DNA of 64,000 nucleotides, taken from positions 1-64,000 of the forward strand of contig QLIY01000161.1 in NCBI GenBank assembly GCA_003260075.1. Direction: 5' to 3'. The notes under the pieces are model-generated. The model saw only the letters and a program-made list of their open reading frames with translations, did no database searches and had not been told where the DNA came from. The translations under genes were made by a program, and so were the position numbers. Positions within the stretch are counted from its first letter, which is position 1, and each line of letters begins with the position of its first letter. Below are positions 13,301-24,319 of this stretch, piece by piece. Source of the stretch: Phallusia mammillata (taxonomy: Eukaryota > Chordata > Ascidiacea > Phlebobranchia > Ascidiidae).

Positions 13301-16300
13301 CACTTCAAACGACCACGTGGCGCACTGCTTAATAAAGTCAGTAATAACCACGTGTTTGTTTTTAATATCTTTCCTCGAATAAAAAACGCCCTGGACGCAA
13401 ATCTATGATGATTTTTTTGCATACAACCTAAATAAAATATTTTCACATGATTAGTGATCTTTTTTCACAACTTCATGTGTGAAAAATAACATTTGGCGTG
13501 AAGTTGAATTTGTCTTTATGCCACCAGGAGGCGTTTATCATCCAGAAAGAACGGGAACTGAAGGAAGCAGTGAGGCGTGACCGAGACAAGGAAATCGATC
13601 TTGCAATCCATAGATTGGAAGATGACGTACATCAACAAAGACAAGAGATGGAAAAATCATGCGAAAATCGGTTAGTCTGTTTTTCTCATTGGCTAAAATA
13701 GTGTTTATCGTGGATAAAATTCATGAACTTTCTATGGATTCTTCAGAATCAGGAATTTGAACTATTTGTCGATTGTGTTCAGGTTCAGTTCAGGTTTAAC
13801 ATTTTTTGTTTTAGCCAATCCGAACTGTTTTTCGGCATTGAAACTAGTTTAAATCTCTTATTTGTTAAATTTTAATCCTGTCCATGGTCTGTACGTCTTA
13901 TCGAACCGGCTGCATTATAATTCGTTGTTTTTGACACGCCCTGTTGCTGTTTTCCTACGTTTTTCCCCCCCCCCTCATATGGTGGTGAATGCTTGGTGAC
14001 CGGCTGATTCGGTATGGCGCCTGTGCCGTGGTCGCTCATCTTCGTCGACGCTTCAGGGCTGATCCCAGTTATGTATTTATGTTCATCTTAACTGGTTATT
14101 TGTATTCCGAAGTTCTCAACTAGTTAAAAGGCTACAAGGTTTTACAATTGTTATGCAATTAAACGGATTATGTGATTGACCCTTACTCAGGTATGTTATC
14201 ACGTGTTAGTGACGCTCATAACCACGTGATTACTGTTAGTGCCAACTGTTTATTTTGTAATGACGAGTACCAGCAATGATTTTGTCTCAAATCTCAATAT
14301 TAAAGTTCAACACAACATTATGTTTCCCCCCCCCCTGCATTTTTAGTGGTTCGGTTCCGGCTTGGTACAACGCCAAAAATATACGGCTCTGCTCTGGTTC
14401 AGATTGTTAAGAAAAAGCAATTTACGTTTCGGGCTCGGTACTAGTTTAATAAATTAAACCGCACAAACCGGTTTCCGGTTCGATTCCCTAAAAACACTTT
14501 TTTAATATAGTTTCGACACACATTGAAACACGGATTTGTTCTTAAGTTTAATAACGACCCAATAGACGTAATAGGAGCCCCCCCCCCATTTGCCTATTTT
14601 TTTCAGTCCATAATATTTTGATGTTTTGTTTTCATATTTTAGAACAACTGCTGTAAATGATTTTTTTCTAAAATACGCAAGTTACTGTAAAAAAGCTTGT
14701 CATGTATTAATTTTAATCAGCTAAATTTCCTGATTGGTGTATTGCAATGCAGGTAACAGTTCAATAAAATAGACTATTTTTATAATGTTTTTCAATATTT
14801 AATTTACAGTTTTTGTTGAGAGTTGGAAAAACCGTCTTGTTTTTCTTAGGAGAAATACAACACGATGAAAGTTAGTTTCAACGAAATCGAAAGTGAAAAC
14901 CTTCAATTACAAAGTTTGTGCAAACAAAAAGAGCCCCCCCCCCCTTTATTATTCAAACGTTTCGGCAAATGCACATGCCATCATTAGTGGTGTGAGGCTA
15001 CATCAGTTGCATCAGTTTTGGCAAATGGTCCTACATACTTAGGGCTACTTAGACTGGGCTCCAGAAATTCAAGCTTCTGTCTCTGCAGAACAGGGATCTG
15101 TTATCCGTTGTAAGGCCGGGACTCGCAATGAACTTTGCTGTTTATATAGGATCAAGCGAATTAGAGACAAGTACGAAGCTGAAATGAGAGAAGTGGAGAA
15201 ATCTGAGAAACACACTCAGGTAATTACTATTTTTTTGAAAATTCCTAAAGTAGTCTCTGCTTATTTTTTTTAGCCCAGAATTTTTAGAATATTTTGGTTT
15301 TGACATTTTTAAATAACTGTTATAAATGTTTCTAACATTATTGGGAAAATATACTGTAAAACTTACTGTATATATATTGTAATAATGCTTGCATTCGGTA
15401 ATATTTGGTGAACTAAATTTCCTAAGCAGTCAATATTTAAATGAACTACGAACAGTTTTTGAAAATAAAATATTTTGCAATAAATTTACAGTTCTTCTTT
15501 AGAGTTTACAAAACAATCTTATGTGTTTTTAGGAGAAATACAACACGATGAAAGTTAGTTTTAATGAGATCGAAAGCGAAAATCTGCAACTACAAAGTTT
15601 GTGCAAACAGAAAGAACAAGAAGTCACTGATATGATGAAGGTAATAAATACCCGCTAATGCAACATTATTGAGTGGATTTAACGAATGTGCATTTTAGGT
15701 CCAAGCAATGCAAGTTTATTTGCTCGGAGTCGAACCGCTGGTAACATAGGTTCAGATTTGGTTCGGGACCAAACCAAACTTTTTATTGTTTCAGGGCAGT
15801 GGTTTCCAACTGGGGAGAAATTTTAAAACTTTAGGCGAGGAATTTTTACATGTGGTTTTTAAATGGAGCTTTAAGCTCTTGGAATATAACCTATAATGTT
15901 GATAAAAGTCCCAATTTTCAATGATCTTCAAATGGTTTAGCCCCCCCCCCCCGGTTCGGGTATACTTTTTATTGTTTCAATTGTTAAGTGAGGAATTCAT
16001 TAAAAAAGGTTGGGAACCCTGTTTAAGAGGTTTGGATTTTAAAAGATGTGTATTTTTTTGCGTTCGGGGTTTGTTACAGTTCCAGTCAATTACCCGGTTG
16101 GAACCGGTTTGCTGTTTTTAAACCATTTTTTAAATTATCTTTGGTTTATTTTAATTTTACTCATTATCTACATGGCCTTATCAAACTCCAAGGAATTTAT
16201 CTGTGCACTGCACGGGCACATTTGAATTGTTATTTTTAACATAGCTGTTGCCTCGCGTATTATTCAGTACGTTGTTTTGAAATCAAGATTTATTGTGGGA

Positions 16301-18304
16301 GGTTGGAGCGATCACAAAAAACAATACAGTCTGCATTTTTACTGGTTCGGGTTTGTGTTCAACGCCAAACAAAATATGAGGTTTAACTCCGGTTCAGGTT
16401 TTCAAAAGCTGTCATTTATGGTTCGTGAAATAAACCGGTTTACGGGTTCGGATTCAGTTCCTATTCAAATCCCTGTTTATTTGCACTAATTATTATAAAT
16501 TAAATCATACTATGATATAAATTCTCTTAATCAGCATCAAATAGTGTTTTCAGCAATTCGGAGATTATATAACAGCATGGAAAAAAGCTCTTTTTTATTC
16601 CAGATAAAAAATAAACTTGTGGAAGAGCGAGGTAATGTGACTGAAGTTATCAGACAGGAGTTCGCGGATCGACTTGTGATCACTGAAGAAGAAAACAAGC
16701 GCATGAAAACTGAGCTGTCTGAGATGAGAGCAAGACACAGGTAACATTCTACTTGTTTGAAACAACTTTCAGGGCAGTGTTTCTCAACTAGTGTTCAATG
16801 TCCTTTGAAAGGGGCCGTGAGGTTTATTCAGGTATTCGCCAGTGTAGGTTATACCCACAAGTAGGAATATGCCGAAACTGCAAGTGTTGTTCTTTGTCAA
16901 ACACCGAGCATCTCACATTAATGCTCGAGCACGCTTGTTGCATTGTGATGTCACAAACACTTGTAATGTCACGCTGGTTTTGTAGCTTACCAAAGTCCCT
17001 TACGTCACCAGCGGTGCATTAAGCTGTAAAGGCCCCAGAAGTAAGCGTTTTTCCACGATCTAACACATTTAACAAACAGTCGTTATTGTGCTTGGATACT
17101 CCTCCGATCACTAGTTTCGTATGTTAGATTGGCATAAACATGTGCATTTAATGCTCGGATCAGTTTGTGCAACTGCTCGTTCGAGCACCGATCATCAAAA
17201 ACACCGATGCTCGGTACCTACTACTCGGGTTCTGACTCGGTTCGGCCCCTACCTACCCACAATTATACGGTTGCATAAGACACGTGCAAAACATCAACAA
17301 TCAATGCCTTAGCTAATTTGAATACATACACACTGAGATCAGCTCTGAAGCATCTATGCAGACCAGCGATCACGGCATACTTATCCATAAATCATAGTAC
17401 GCCAGGCCCAAAGAACGCGCTATACATTCGCAAAAGGCGAGGCAGAGACTAAAAATGTGTACCTCAAACATTTTATATTGTTAAATGACCCCGTTTTTTT
17501 CGCTTGTAATGCACAGAATTTTATATTTTTATTAGAGACCGGAGGACACGGGTTTGGAGGGTCATTTTAAGAGTTTGCGAACTTGAACATTCTCCACGTT
17601 TGCACTACTTCCAAAAAGAAATGTAATGTGCCATATAGAGTCGTACCGTTCACAAAACCGCCAGATGTGGACGGTGCTGCTCATGTACACCATAGTGATC
17701 TGGTTTTTCTTAATAATATCTCATGGGCCCTTGTTCGATTGTAATTTGTCAAATTTTAGATTTTTTTTTTTTTCAAATAATTTTTCTTCTTATTATTTTA
17801 AAGGTTAGAGTTGGAAAGAATTAACAACGAAAAGGACGAAGAGCTGGCAGAAGTACATAAAAGGTGAGAAATTTTATACAGTAAACCCCTGGTCTTCGCC
17901 TAATTCGGGCACAAATGATTTGTGATGTGGCTTTGCCTATTCGACATCGGGTAATCAAATTTTTCGCTCCAAACGGGTCCGAATTAACTGGGGTGTACTG
18001 TATTTTTAGAAAATACAGACAATTTAAAAAGTAGGGTATTTAGGCAATATTTTATCGTCCTCGAAGGACAATTTTTTTGTTAAAAACGAGAACATGTCCT
18101 CCTAAAAAAGGACGTATGGTAGGCCTAAAATGACGTGTTTAATTTTTTTTTGGGAAAAAACGCAGGGTTCGACAGGCGATCGTCAAGAAAGAGGAAACAA
18201 TTACTCAGATTCGAAGCCAACACGAGGGGGCGTGCAAGCGCGCTGAGCACCTCGAGTCTCTGCTTGAATCACAACGTAAGAAATTGCTGGGGAAAAAGAA
18301 GTAG
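691..18304 (+). CDS. CEP131: Centrosomal protein of 131 kDa (CEP131/AZI1), 3' part
   Basis: This is a coiled-coil protein of centriolar satellites and the ciliary base; in vertebrates it supports ciliogenesis. The exons I read are 691-865, 1019-1123, 2546-2656, 3201-3350, 3623-3687, 5246-5375, 6312-6405, 6479-6624, 7572-7649, 8664-8789, 8916-9044, 9236-9310, 9989-10093, 10566-10678, 12046-12153, 12579-12771, 13528-13670, 15150-15219, 15533-15640, 16604-16740, 17804-17863 and 18166-18304. They join in one frame (about 852 codons, stop TAG). Exon 2 encodes an IQ-like segment (RKIQCFYRRH). From exon 3 on, the protein is almost continuous charged coiled coil. Family-diagnostic blocks include YEATIQRHLTFIDQ, GLEPEIQRLI and DKEIDLAIHRLE, and the C-terminus resembles vertebrate CEP131. 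The N-terminal quarter lies outside the window. Two introns start with GC (10679 and 12772). Exons 6, 14 and 19 have broken duplicates nearby. The orthology call is from remembered family sequence, not an alignment. Confidence 0.92.
1300..1698. mobile_element. hAT-type MITE, TAGTGATGGGAC family, with 8-bp TSD
   Basis: The ends are inverted (TAGTGATGGGA at the left, TCCCATCACTA at the right). The element is flanked by an identical 8-bp repeat CTGTATAT (1292-1299 and 1699-1706). Subterminal repeats of 'GGTATCGA/GATACCGAGTA' type recur inside. It contains no transposase. It lies in a CEP131 intron and carries a poly-C run near 1367-1376. Confidence 0.85.
2015..2121. mobile_element. Right-end fragment of the TAGTGATGGGAC MITE (seam duplicate)
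   Basis: This repeats the right end of the element at 1300-1698, including the terminal TCCCATCACT. It begins directly after a poly-C run at about 2005-2013. The sequence after it (2122-2490) repeats 1699-2004, so the fragment and its flank look like the second haplotype of the same locus. Confidence 0.7.
3921..4740 (-). repeat. Left arm of a large imperfect inverted duplication
   Basis: Read on the minus strand, this arm matches about 5184-6040 on the plus strand, including a hAT-type element, flanking intron and one CEP131 exon. C-runs at about 3925, 4142 and 4727 and a single n at 4330 interrupt it. The central spacer is about 4745-5180. See the separate finding. Confidence 0.8.
4562..4691 (-). 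pseudogene. Inverted duplicate of CEP131 exon 6
   Basis: The minus strand carries a 130-bp copy of the exon at 5246-5375, with the same acceptor (AACAG) and donor (GTAAG) and the same protein except for scattered silent changes. Because it is antisense to the gene it cannot be spliced into CEP131. It is probably the other haplotype joined in the wrong orientation. Confidence 0.85.
5707..6102. mobile_element. hAT-type MITE (GGTTCTCAAAC family)
   Basis: The left end is ACGCGGTTCTCAAAC and the right end is GTTTGAGAACCACTG. It is flanked by 8-bp near-repeats ATTTAATC (5699-5706) and ATTTCATC (6103-6110). There is no coding capacity. An inverted second copy occupies part of 3921-4265, and an older relative lies at about 52985-53462. 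Confidence 0.75.
7275..7450 (-). mobile_element. tRNA-derived SINE, nearly full length
   Basis: On the minus strand the head has a polymerase III A-box-like stretch (TAGCTTAGTTGG) and a B-box-like stretch (GGGATCAAATTCC). It is followed by a body shared with other copies in this window (CTAGATTTTCTAGCCT) and a tail ending GCCTGACACACTATGATTT. The same body or tail recurs at 10363-10485, 13973-14090, 17385-17465 and 26975-27045. The family name is unknown to me. Confidence 0.65.
7480..7525 (+). mobile_element. SINE tail fragment
   Basis: The plus strand carries the tail GGCCTGATGTACTATGATTT of the tRNA-derived SINE family. It lies just beside the minus-strand copy ending near 7450. Confidence 0.45.
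7677..7757 (+). repeat. Poly-C tract, 81 bases
   Basis: An uninterrupted run of 81 C follows the 3' splice region of the CEP131 exon at 7572-7649. It creates proline-rich and glycine-rich shadow open frames that are not genes. Its length is close to that of the tract at 10285. Confidence 0.95.
7806..8433. mobile_element. Diverged TAGTGATGGGAC-family MITE with internal duplication
   Basis: The left end is a worn TGGGATGATACC and the right end is TTGGTCCCATCACTG. Both share the internal GTACCGATGCCGAGTA-type repeats of the element at 1300. A poly-C seam at about 8050-8059 separates two near-copies of the AACTAGATACTTTTTCTGC segment. Confidence 0.55.
9419..9789. mobile_element. Old hAT-like MITE
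   Basis: The left end is AGTGTTTTTCAGTC followed by a GAGCCACGGCAC motif common in hAT-derived MITEs; the right end is GGTTAAAAATCATTG. The flanks ATCTACAC and GTCTACAG share six central bases, consistent with a mutated 8-bp target duplication. A related segment starts at 9706. Confidence 0.45.
10285..10362 (+). repeat. Poly-C tract, 78 bases
   Basis: An uninterrupted run of 78 C in a CEP131 intron abuts the B-box region of a tRNA-derived SINE. A 51-C run lies at 24269-24319 and a 33-C run at 19510-19542. Confidence 0.95.
10363..10485 (+). mobile_element. tRNA-derived SINE lacking its 5' part
   Basis: It starts right after the poly-C run with a canonical B box (GGTTCGAATCC), followed by the family body CTAGATTTTTCTAG, the segment GGTGGTGAACGCTTGGTGACCG and the tail ACTATGATTT. 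The A-box half is missing, apparently lost at the homopolymer junction. Confidence 0.65.
10867..10911 (+). pseudogene. Duplicate of the 3' half of CEP131 exon 14
   Basis: It repeats the end of the exon at 10566-10678 after a poly-C run. The following donor reads GCGAGT rather than GCAAGT, so both copies carry GC rather than GT. The short segment between the two C-runs (about 10757-10854) repeats 11679-11776. It is read as second-haplotype sequence. Confidence 0.8.
13973..14090 (+). mobile_element. SINE body fragment
   Basis: It contains ATATGGTGGTGAATGCTTGG, nearly the same as the segment of the SINE copy at 10363-10485, and lies directly after a poly-C run at about 13965-13974. The tRNA-like head is absent. 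Confidence 0.45.
14850..14932 (+). pseudogene. Truncated duplicate of CEP131 exon 19, out of order
   Basis: It has a good acceptor (TTCTTAG) and repeats the first ~80 bp of the exon at 15533-15640 with silent substitutions, then runs into a C-run at about 14935. It lies upstream of exon 18 (15150-15219), so it is collinear with neither haplotype. Confidence 0.85.
14960..14987 (-). other. Hammerhead-like core repeat, copy 1
   Basis: The minus strand reads CTAATGA, T, then GGCA...TGCC (4-bp stem, 8-base loop), then GAAAC. The same arrangement recurs at 30150-30178, 31132-31160 and 40693-40719. See the finding on the hammerhead-like family. Confidence 0.5.
15794..16022. mobile_element. hAT-like MITE remnant
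   Basis: The left end CAGTGGTTTCCAAC and the right end GTTGGGAACCCTG form an imperfect inverted pair. A poly-C run at about 15941-15951 splits the element. No clear target duplication is visible. Confidence 0.4.
17385..17465 (-). mobile_element. SINE tail fragment
   Basis: The minus-strand tail ends in GGCCTGGCGTACTATGATTT, matching the other SINE copies. Upstream of it only a worn body is visible. Confidence 0.45.
17879..18000. mobile_element. Tigger/pogo-like MITE with TA target site
   Basis: The ends are CAGTAAACCCC and GGGGTGTACTG, with TA on both sides (17877-17878 and 18001-18002). It is 122 bp long with no coding capacity. It sits in the last CEP131 intron. A longer relative lies at 33219-33405. 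Confidence 0.7.
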
Positions 18305-19506
18305 TAGAGTAAATGCACTAAAAATGCGTTACTCCGTAGCTGGGTCATGTGACAAGTTGATCAAGAAACAGAAGACGTAATTGTAACTATACGTCATGAA
18401 AACGCCTTGATGTTATCGTACACGTCTTTGCCCTTTACAACTTGTAGACAGTTGCGCAGGTGCTAAGATGACATAACACAGCACTACAGTGGTTTAGTGA
18501 TTTCCAAGCTTTTCTGTCTATTGCACAATGACTTCAATCTCATATTATTAAAGAAGTTGACTTAGTTGAACCAGTCTACTGTGAAAATTCATTGTGGTTC
18601 ATATATTTTTATAAACACTCACAAAACTGTTTTCAAGTGCTTTTTTATGCAATTTAGCGTTTTTGTGAATCTTTTACCAGGTAGAATTTATTTTGCTTTT
18701 TCACTGTGGTTTGGTTTCTGCATCTAAAAGAAATACAAACAACATACAGTGGTTACTTTGTTTGGTGGTTTAGGCAAGGTTTTTCGACTTTTTGATAGAA
18801 TGTCTTAAACGCAGACGATATCAAAATGTACGCCTAAAAGGCAAGCTGTTTTTCAAACATAGCCTATGACAATCGTTTCTACAGTAAGTTTGAAGAATTT
18901 TCATGCAAATCCTTTTCTGACTCGGGTTTTATGTCGCCTAAATAAACAGAACAATTGTTTTTGGGGGGCTGATTCTAAAAAAAAATGTTGCACGAAAAGC
19001 TTAAATTGTAGAAGTCCAATGTATAGAGATTGAAAATACAGATTTATGTTGTTTTTTTTGGAAAAAAAAACACGCCCTTTGTTTTTACTTTTTGAACACA
19101 ACGGATATTATAAAATTTTCGTTTATTGAGGCGAAGACAAGAATCACATTTCACGAACCGTTTTTGTGGATGTTACATTTCTTATTCCTGTCTGCAAAAA
19201 AAAACAAGAATTTCGCGTTATTTTCTACAATACCAATTCATTAGTTTTGAACTAATTATTCAGAATATGTCTGCAAGCAATTCTTTTAAATGTTAATATT
19301 AAAATACTGATTACCAATTGCGGCACTGACTAATACAACCAACAACTGGAAGATATTTTTCCCCCCCCCCTTTTGGAAAAAAAAACACGCCCTTTGTTTT
19401 TACTTTTTGAACACAACGTATATTAGAAAATTTTCGTTCATTGAGGCGAAGACAAGAATCACATTTCACGAAACGTTTTTGTGGATGTTACATTTCTTAT
19501 TCCTGT

Positions 19507-19542
<36 letters not shown>

Positions 19543-22168
19543 TACTGTCTATATTTCTAGTTTTCATTTTTCATTTCATCACGAAGAAATCCAACCATGT
19601 CAAACATCTCAGCCATGTCCTTTAATTCCAAAAGCTCTAAAAATTATGAAGACATTTGGAACAAAATTGTGCATGATCAATGAACCTTTAAGATTTAAGA
19701 ACTGGATTTTTTGAGTCTGGGCTAAGGGATATTATCGTGACGCAATTACGTATCTAGTAAAGTGGTTCAAAGAATTATCACAGTTGGTCCAAAAAAATAT
19801 CGTGTTCATTAAAACGTTGGACTTTCGCGTGTCACAATTGGCCCGCTGGTCTGTAGTTAGATCACACTGTTGTAGACAGTGCACACTGTCGACCTACAAG
19901 GTCTCATCAGTGCAGCTGGTGACAAGATATTGGCTTTATTGACTAGTGCAGCCATCCAGTTTGTTACAGGTAACATGTTGAAAGCCAATTCTCACAAATT
20001 ATGTTTGATGCCACAGCTGGGCATAAAATACAGAGGAAACTAGAGAATTAAGCCCAATTGCCATAATCGTGTCACAAACAGATAATCGTGTATATACAGC
20101 TTGATCCAGGACCCCGATTGTTCTATAGATTTGCAGTACAGCATCAATCTATAACTTACCGTTTATCAGTTTGCTGTCACCAAAGCCGCCTGGATGTGGC
20201 GGTGGGGGATGTGCTAAAGTTACTGTATCAATGCACACCATCATTACACAAGCAACCAATGTTAACAACACCACTTTGTTCATTTTATAATTTTGTCTGT
20301 AATAAACTATGAAAAAAAAACTAATGAAAGAGGTACTGCTGGTTTATAGCCTAGCCTTGGTCTAAATCTAAACTTTATATCCTACAGGTTCTACAGTCAC
20401 AATTGACTCACAGTTGCTTAATTTATACTCGTAATAATTACGAATATGAGACAAAATATATGTTGAACAAAAACACATTTGCCGTATTTCGAAATCGAAA
20501 ACATAAAACACTTTTGCCACTAATCGTTTGTTACCACAAGAAGCAGATTGTTATTTTAACCCTGCTAGCCTAACGTTTATTAAAATCCAAGTTCTCTTGT
20601 TATTTTCTGTGCACACTGCTTGAAGCAAACCAAATTTGTGTCTCTGGACTGAAATGGCATATTTATGAATTTACTGAACATGTTTGTCGCAGTGCGACCA
20701 TATGGTGAAAACTTCCGTCCGACAAAGGCCGTTTCCTAATTTTGTGAAGAAAAATGATAAAAATGGCATGAATGTGTTTTCCATATGGATACAGTGACAA
20801 CTGTTTCACATATGTGCAAAACAACATTTTTTGGCTGAAATGTTTTATCTGGGTCAAAACCCAGCAATTGATTGGACGCAGGGTGTTTGTTACATCGTAA
20901 CTCGCCATTGTACATATGTTTATTGTTTTAAGTTTCCCGCCAGTGGCCGTGACTGATTTGAATGGCGCAGTGTAGTGCAACCCAAAGTCTATATGTTTTA
21001 TATGTGCTTTGGTGCAACCTGGTAACCTTATCTATCGCACAATCGATGTTTGTTAGTGACTGGAAGTAATAGAGGCTGTGTGCATTTACGTTGTGGGGGC
21101 CTGTGGGTGAACCGCTGGTTCATTCGGGGTCAAACTTTAGGAGGACCAAATTCGGATTATTAACTAACATCTATCCAAATTTGAATACATTCAAAGCACC
21201 CTTTCTTGACCGAACGAGCGTTACAAACCAGCGTTAAAAAAATTTACATTTTGGAGGCGTGTGGATGACCGTTTATAAAGAAATACGTTTTGGGGGCCTG
21301 TGGGTGAACCGCTGGGTTTAAAAAAATTACGTTTTGGGGGCCTGTGGGTGCACCGCTGGGTCAATAGGGTCAAACTTCAGGAGGATCAAATTTGGATTAA
21401 TAACTAACATCTGTCCAAATTTGAATCAATTTAAAGCACTCTTTCTTGACCAAACGAGCGTTACAAACCAGCATCATACAGAAAAAAATACCGACAAAAA
21501 CAATGAAGGGGAACCATAACAACCATAAATAGTAACACCGAACAGGAATCCATACAACAAGCGGCTCGACTCCCTGCTTACAACTGCTGGGCATTAGGTT
21601 ATAGCTAAATTTGGATTGAATTCTAGTGCCACGTTTAATTCAATAAGTACACAAAAAACGAAAAATACGGTTCACACTGGTGAATTGTATTTAAAACTAC
21701 TTTGGCTCCATCACAAAATAGCAACAGCTCAACAAAATTGCAACAGTTGATGTAATTCAGTATAACCAACGTGAATTTAATTAAAATCAAAAGCACACAA
21801 ATTATATTTTCCCTAAAGTTACAAATAACACTCCCCAAAAATATATCTTTTCCAGCATAAACGATTGACCTCTAGCTACTCCTTTCATGTAAGTGTAGCA
21901 CAAACACGGTAATTCAAACAAGCCCTAAAATAGCAAAGCATAGATGATAACACAGGTTAAAATTGCGTGCTTAAACAGTATAAGCATATTAAATTGAGGC
22001 ATTGTTTCGCCCACCGAGGATAAAAACATAATTAATCTCACTTTTGTTTGAGACTACAGGCAAGTAAAGCGCCTGTTAAAATAGCGTGGTACAATAAAAC
22101 CCAATATTTCGCCAAAGCATGCAAACAATGTCACTAGTAGAGATATGTCGACGAAGACGATTTTTTGG
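18305..22168. other. Convergent intergenic region between CEP131 and IDE
   Basis: Nothing coding is recognised. It contains the 3' UTRs of both genes. Positions about 19040-19200 are repeated at 19371-19509, separated by a poly-C run at about 19361-19370. A 33-C tract lies at 19510-19542, and there is a direct duplication at 21090-21475. The open frames in the stretch (for example 20663-20980 on the minus strand) have no recognisable similarity. Confidence 0.5.
21090..21475 (+). repeat. Local direct duplication with short tandem units
   Basis: The segment 21091-21232 is repeated at 21334-21475 with about 10 differences, without a poly-C run. A shorter unit around GGGGGCCTGTGGGTGAACCG occurs three times (about 21093, 21292 and 21334). 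Confidence 0.7.
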
Positions 22169-22257
22169 TTACAACTTGGCAGGTGCAGCATCAAGATAAG
22201 ACTGGACACGTGGAAATAATTGTAAGCTGTTCTTGAACTTCTCAATGTCCGTTACCA
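22169..22257 (-). pseudogene. Duplicate of the IDE terminal exon, truncated
   Basis: It repeats the last IDE exon (22352-22447) including the stop codon, but ends at a poly-C run (about 22260-22269) before reaching the splice acceptor. One residue near the C-terminus differs from the intact exon. It is read as the second haplotype. Confidence 0.85.
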
Positions 22258-22351
22258 CGCCCCCCCCCCTGGTACAATAAAACCCAATATTTCGCCAAAG
22301 CATGCAAACAATGTCACCAGTAGAGATATGTCGACGAAGACGATTTTTCGG

Positions 22352-24267
22352 TTACAACTTGGCAGGTTTAGCATCAAGATAAGACTGGACACGCGGAAAT
22401 AATTGTAAGCTGTTCTTGAACTTCTCAATGTCCGTTACCACAGTTGGCTGAAAAAGTGTATGTTTCATTACAAGAAGTTAAAATTTCGTTAATATCTTGA
22501 ATTTGCATTTAGCTGCAGACATTGCAGCTGGTGACAAGACAAAAGGCGGAATTTGCATTAAGTGGATTTCTGTATCAAATTTTATGAAAGATGCGTCAAG
22601 AAAATGTGGGAAACATTGGTTGACAAAAGTTATGTAATGATTGCTTTTGAGCTGAATGCATGACTTTATCCCCCCCCCCGTATCAAATTTTATGAAAGAT
22701 GCGTCAAGAAAATGTGGGAAACATTGGACGTACAAATGTGATCTAATGATTGGTTTTGAGCTGAATGCATGACTTAAACCAGTCGTTCCCAGCATATTTA
22801 TAATGACGATAAACTCTTCTTCAAGGCGTAGACACCTATTTCCAAAAAAACCTCTACGAATTAGCTTAAATATATATTTAAATGTTTTGCATATCTGAAA
22901 ACCGTCTGATTAGGAACAACTGCTTTAAACACCCCCCCCCCAAATATTTGTAGTTTTTTCAAGACCGGTCCGCGATAAAATTTCACTTTTAAAAACGGTC
23001 CGCGGCGCAAAAAAGGTTGCCGACCCCTGCTTTAAACAATTTTGTTTTGTTATTTTTTAGACCAGACTAGGCCTACTCCACGATGGTATACATAAAACAA
23101 ACTATAAAACGTCGCATACATTTGCCCGCATGGTGATCAAAAACCATGTTTCTTAATCAATAAAAGTTTGGCATTTTCTATTGCCATCGCCTGGAGAAGA
23201 TCCTTAATTATTTACCAAGACAACAAACGCAATAGAAAATGTGCCTTGCCAAGGCGTTTTAGGGCTGTTTGACATTAAGTAAGTTTCAGCAACTAGCTAC
23301 TTAAATTAATTCAAAACTAGAAAAGTGGCTTTCGGATATACTTCCATTTAATATATTCAATACGATATTTATNAAAAAAAAATACGGACAAAAACAATAT
23401 GTGTCCCCTTCAGGGAAGGGGACCCATAATAATACCGACACAGCGTGTAGAATCAGGCCCGTTTGTTTTAAAAGTTACCTGCGGAAGTGAAGGACAAGGC
23501 AACAAATCTTTGTCGTATGCGTTCTCGTCCGGTTTTACTGAACCTAAAAGAAAAACACGAAATATTTAAACATAATTGTGCAATTCATATAGTGCCCCCC
23601 CCCCCTTTGTCGTATGCGTTCTCGTCCGGTTTTACTGAACCTAAAAGAAAAACCGAAATATTAAAACATAATTGTCCAATTCATATAGTATCAGGCATAA
23701 TTCATAAACTCTCCGTAAAAAGCTACAAAACTATCGTGGAATTGACAAAATTAGTGACGTCGCAATGCACCGAACGTGCTCGGCCGAGCACCGAGCTTTA
23801 ATGTGAGTTGCTCCGTGTTCGACCAAACAGAACATTTGCAGTTTTGGCCCATCCTTGGTAAATTGTACAGCGTCCTTCACTAATAATAGGACGCTGTATA
23901 ATATCCTTTATATCGTTTACTAAGGTCGTTTTGGCACATAACCACCGAAACCGTTAAATAAGAAGTCGGAAAGTTTCGAACAAAACTGAAAACACGTGAT
24001 TTTTAAGAGCGGTCAGCCTCATCACCAGCACGTTAGAGAACAATACATATATCCCATATTACCAAACAAACAAATAAATAGTCCTCACATTTTTCCACTT
24101 TGTTGCCCAGCAGATGAACACACAACTTTGACCTCTGTGGCGCTCCCACGCGGATATGGCGCCTGTAGAAATCTTGCAAGTCTTGTTTGGTGACCGTACG
24201 CAAATGATTAGCTTCCACCTCGGCTTAAAGTGTTAATAATGAAAGTTAAATGCACTGTTAAAACGTT

Positions 24268-24319
<52 letters not shown>

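Noticed and set aside
20663-20980. 105-residue minus-strand open frame between CEP131 and IDE
   Set aside because: No recognisable family, splice context or conserved pattern; a frame this long can occur by chance.
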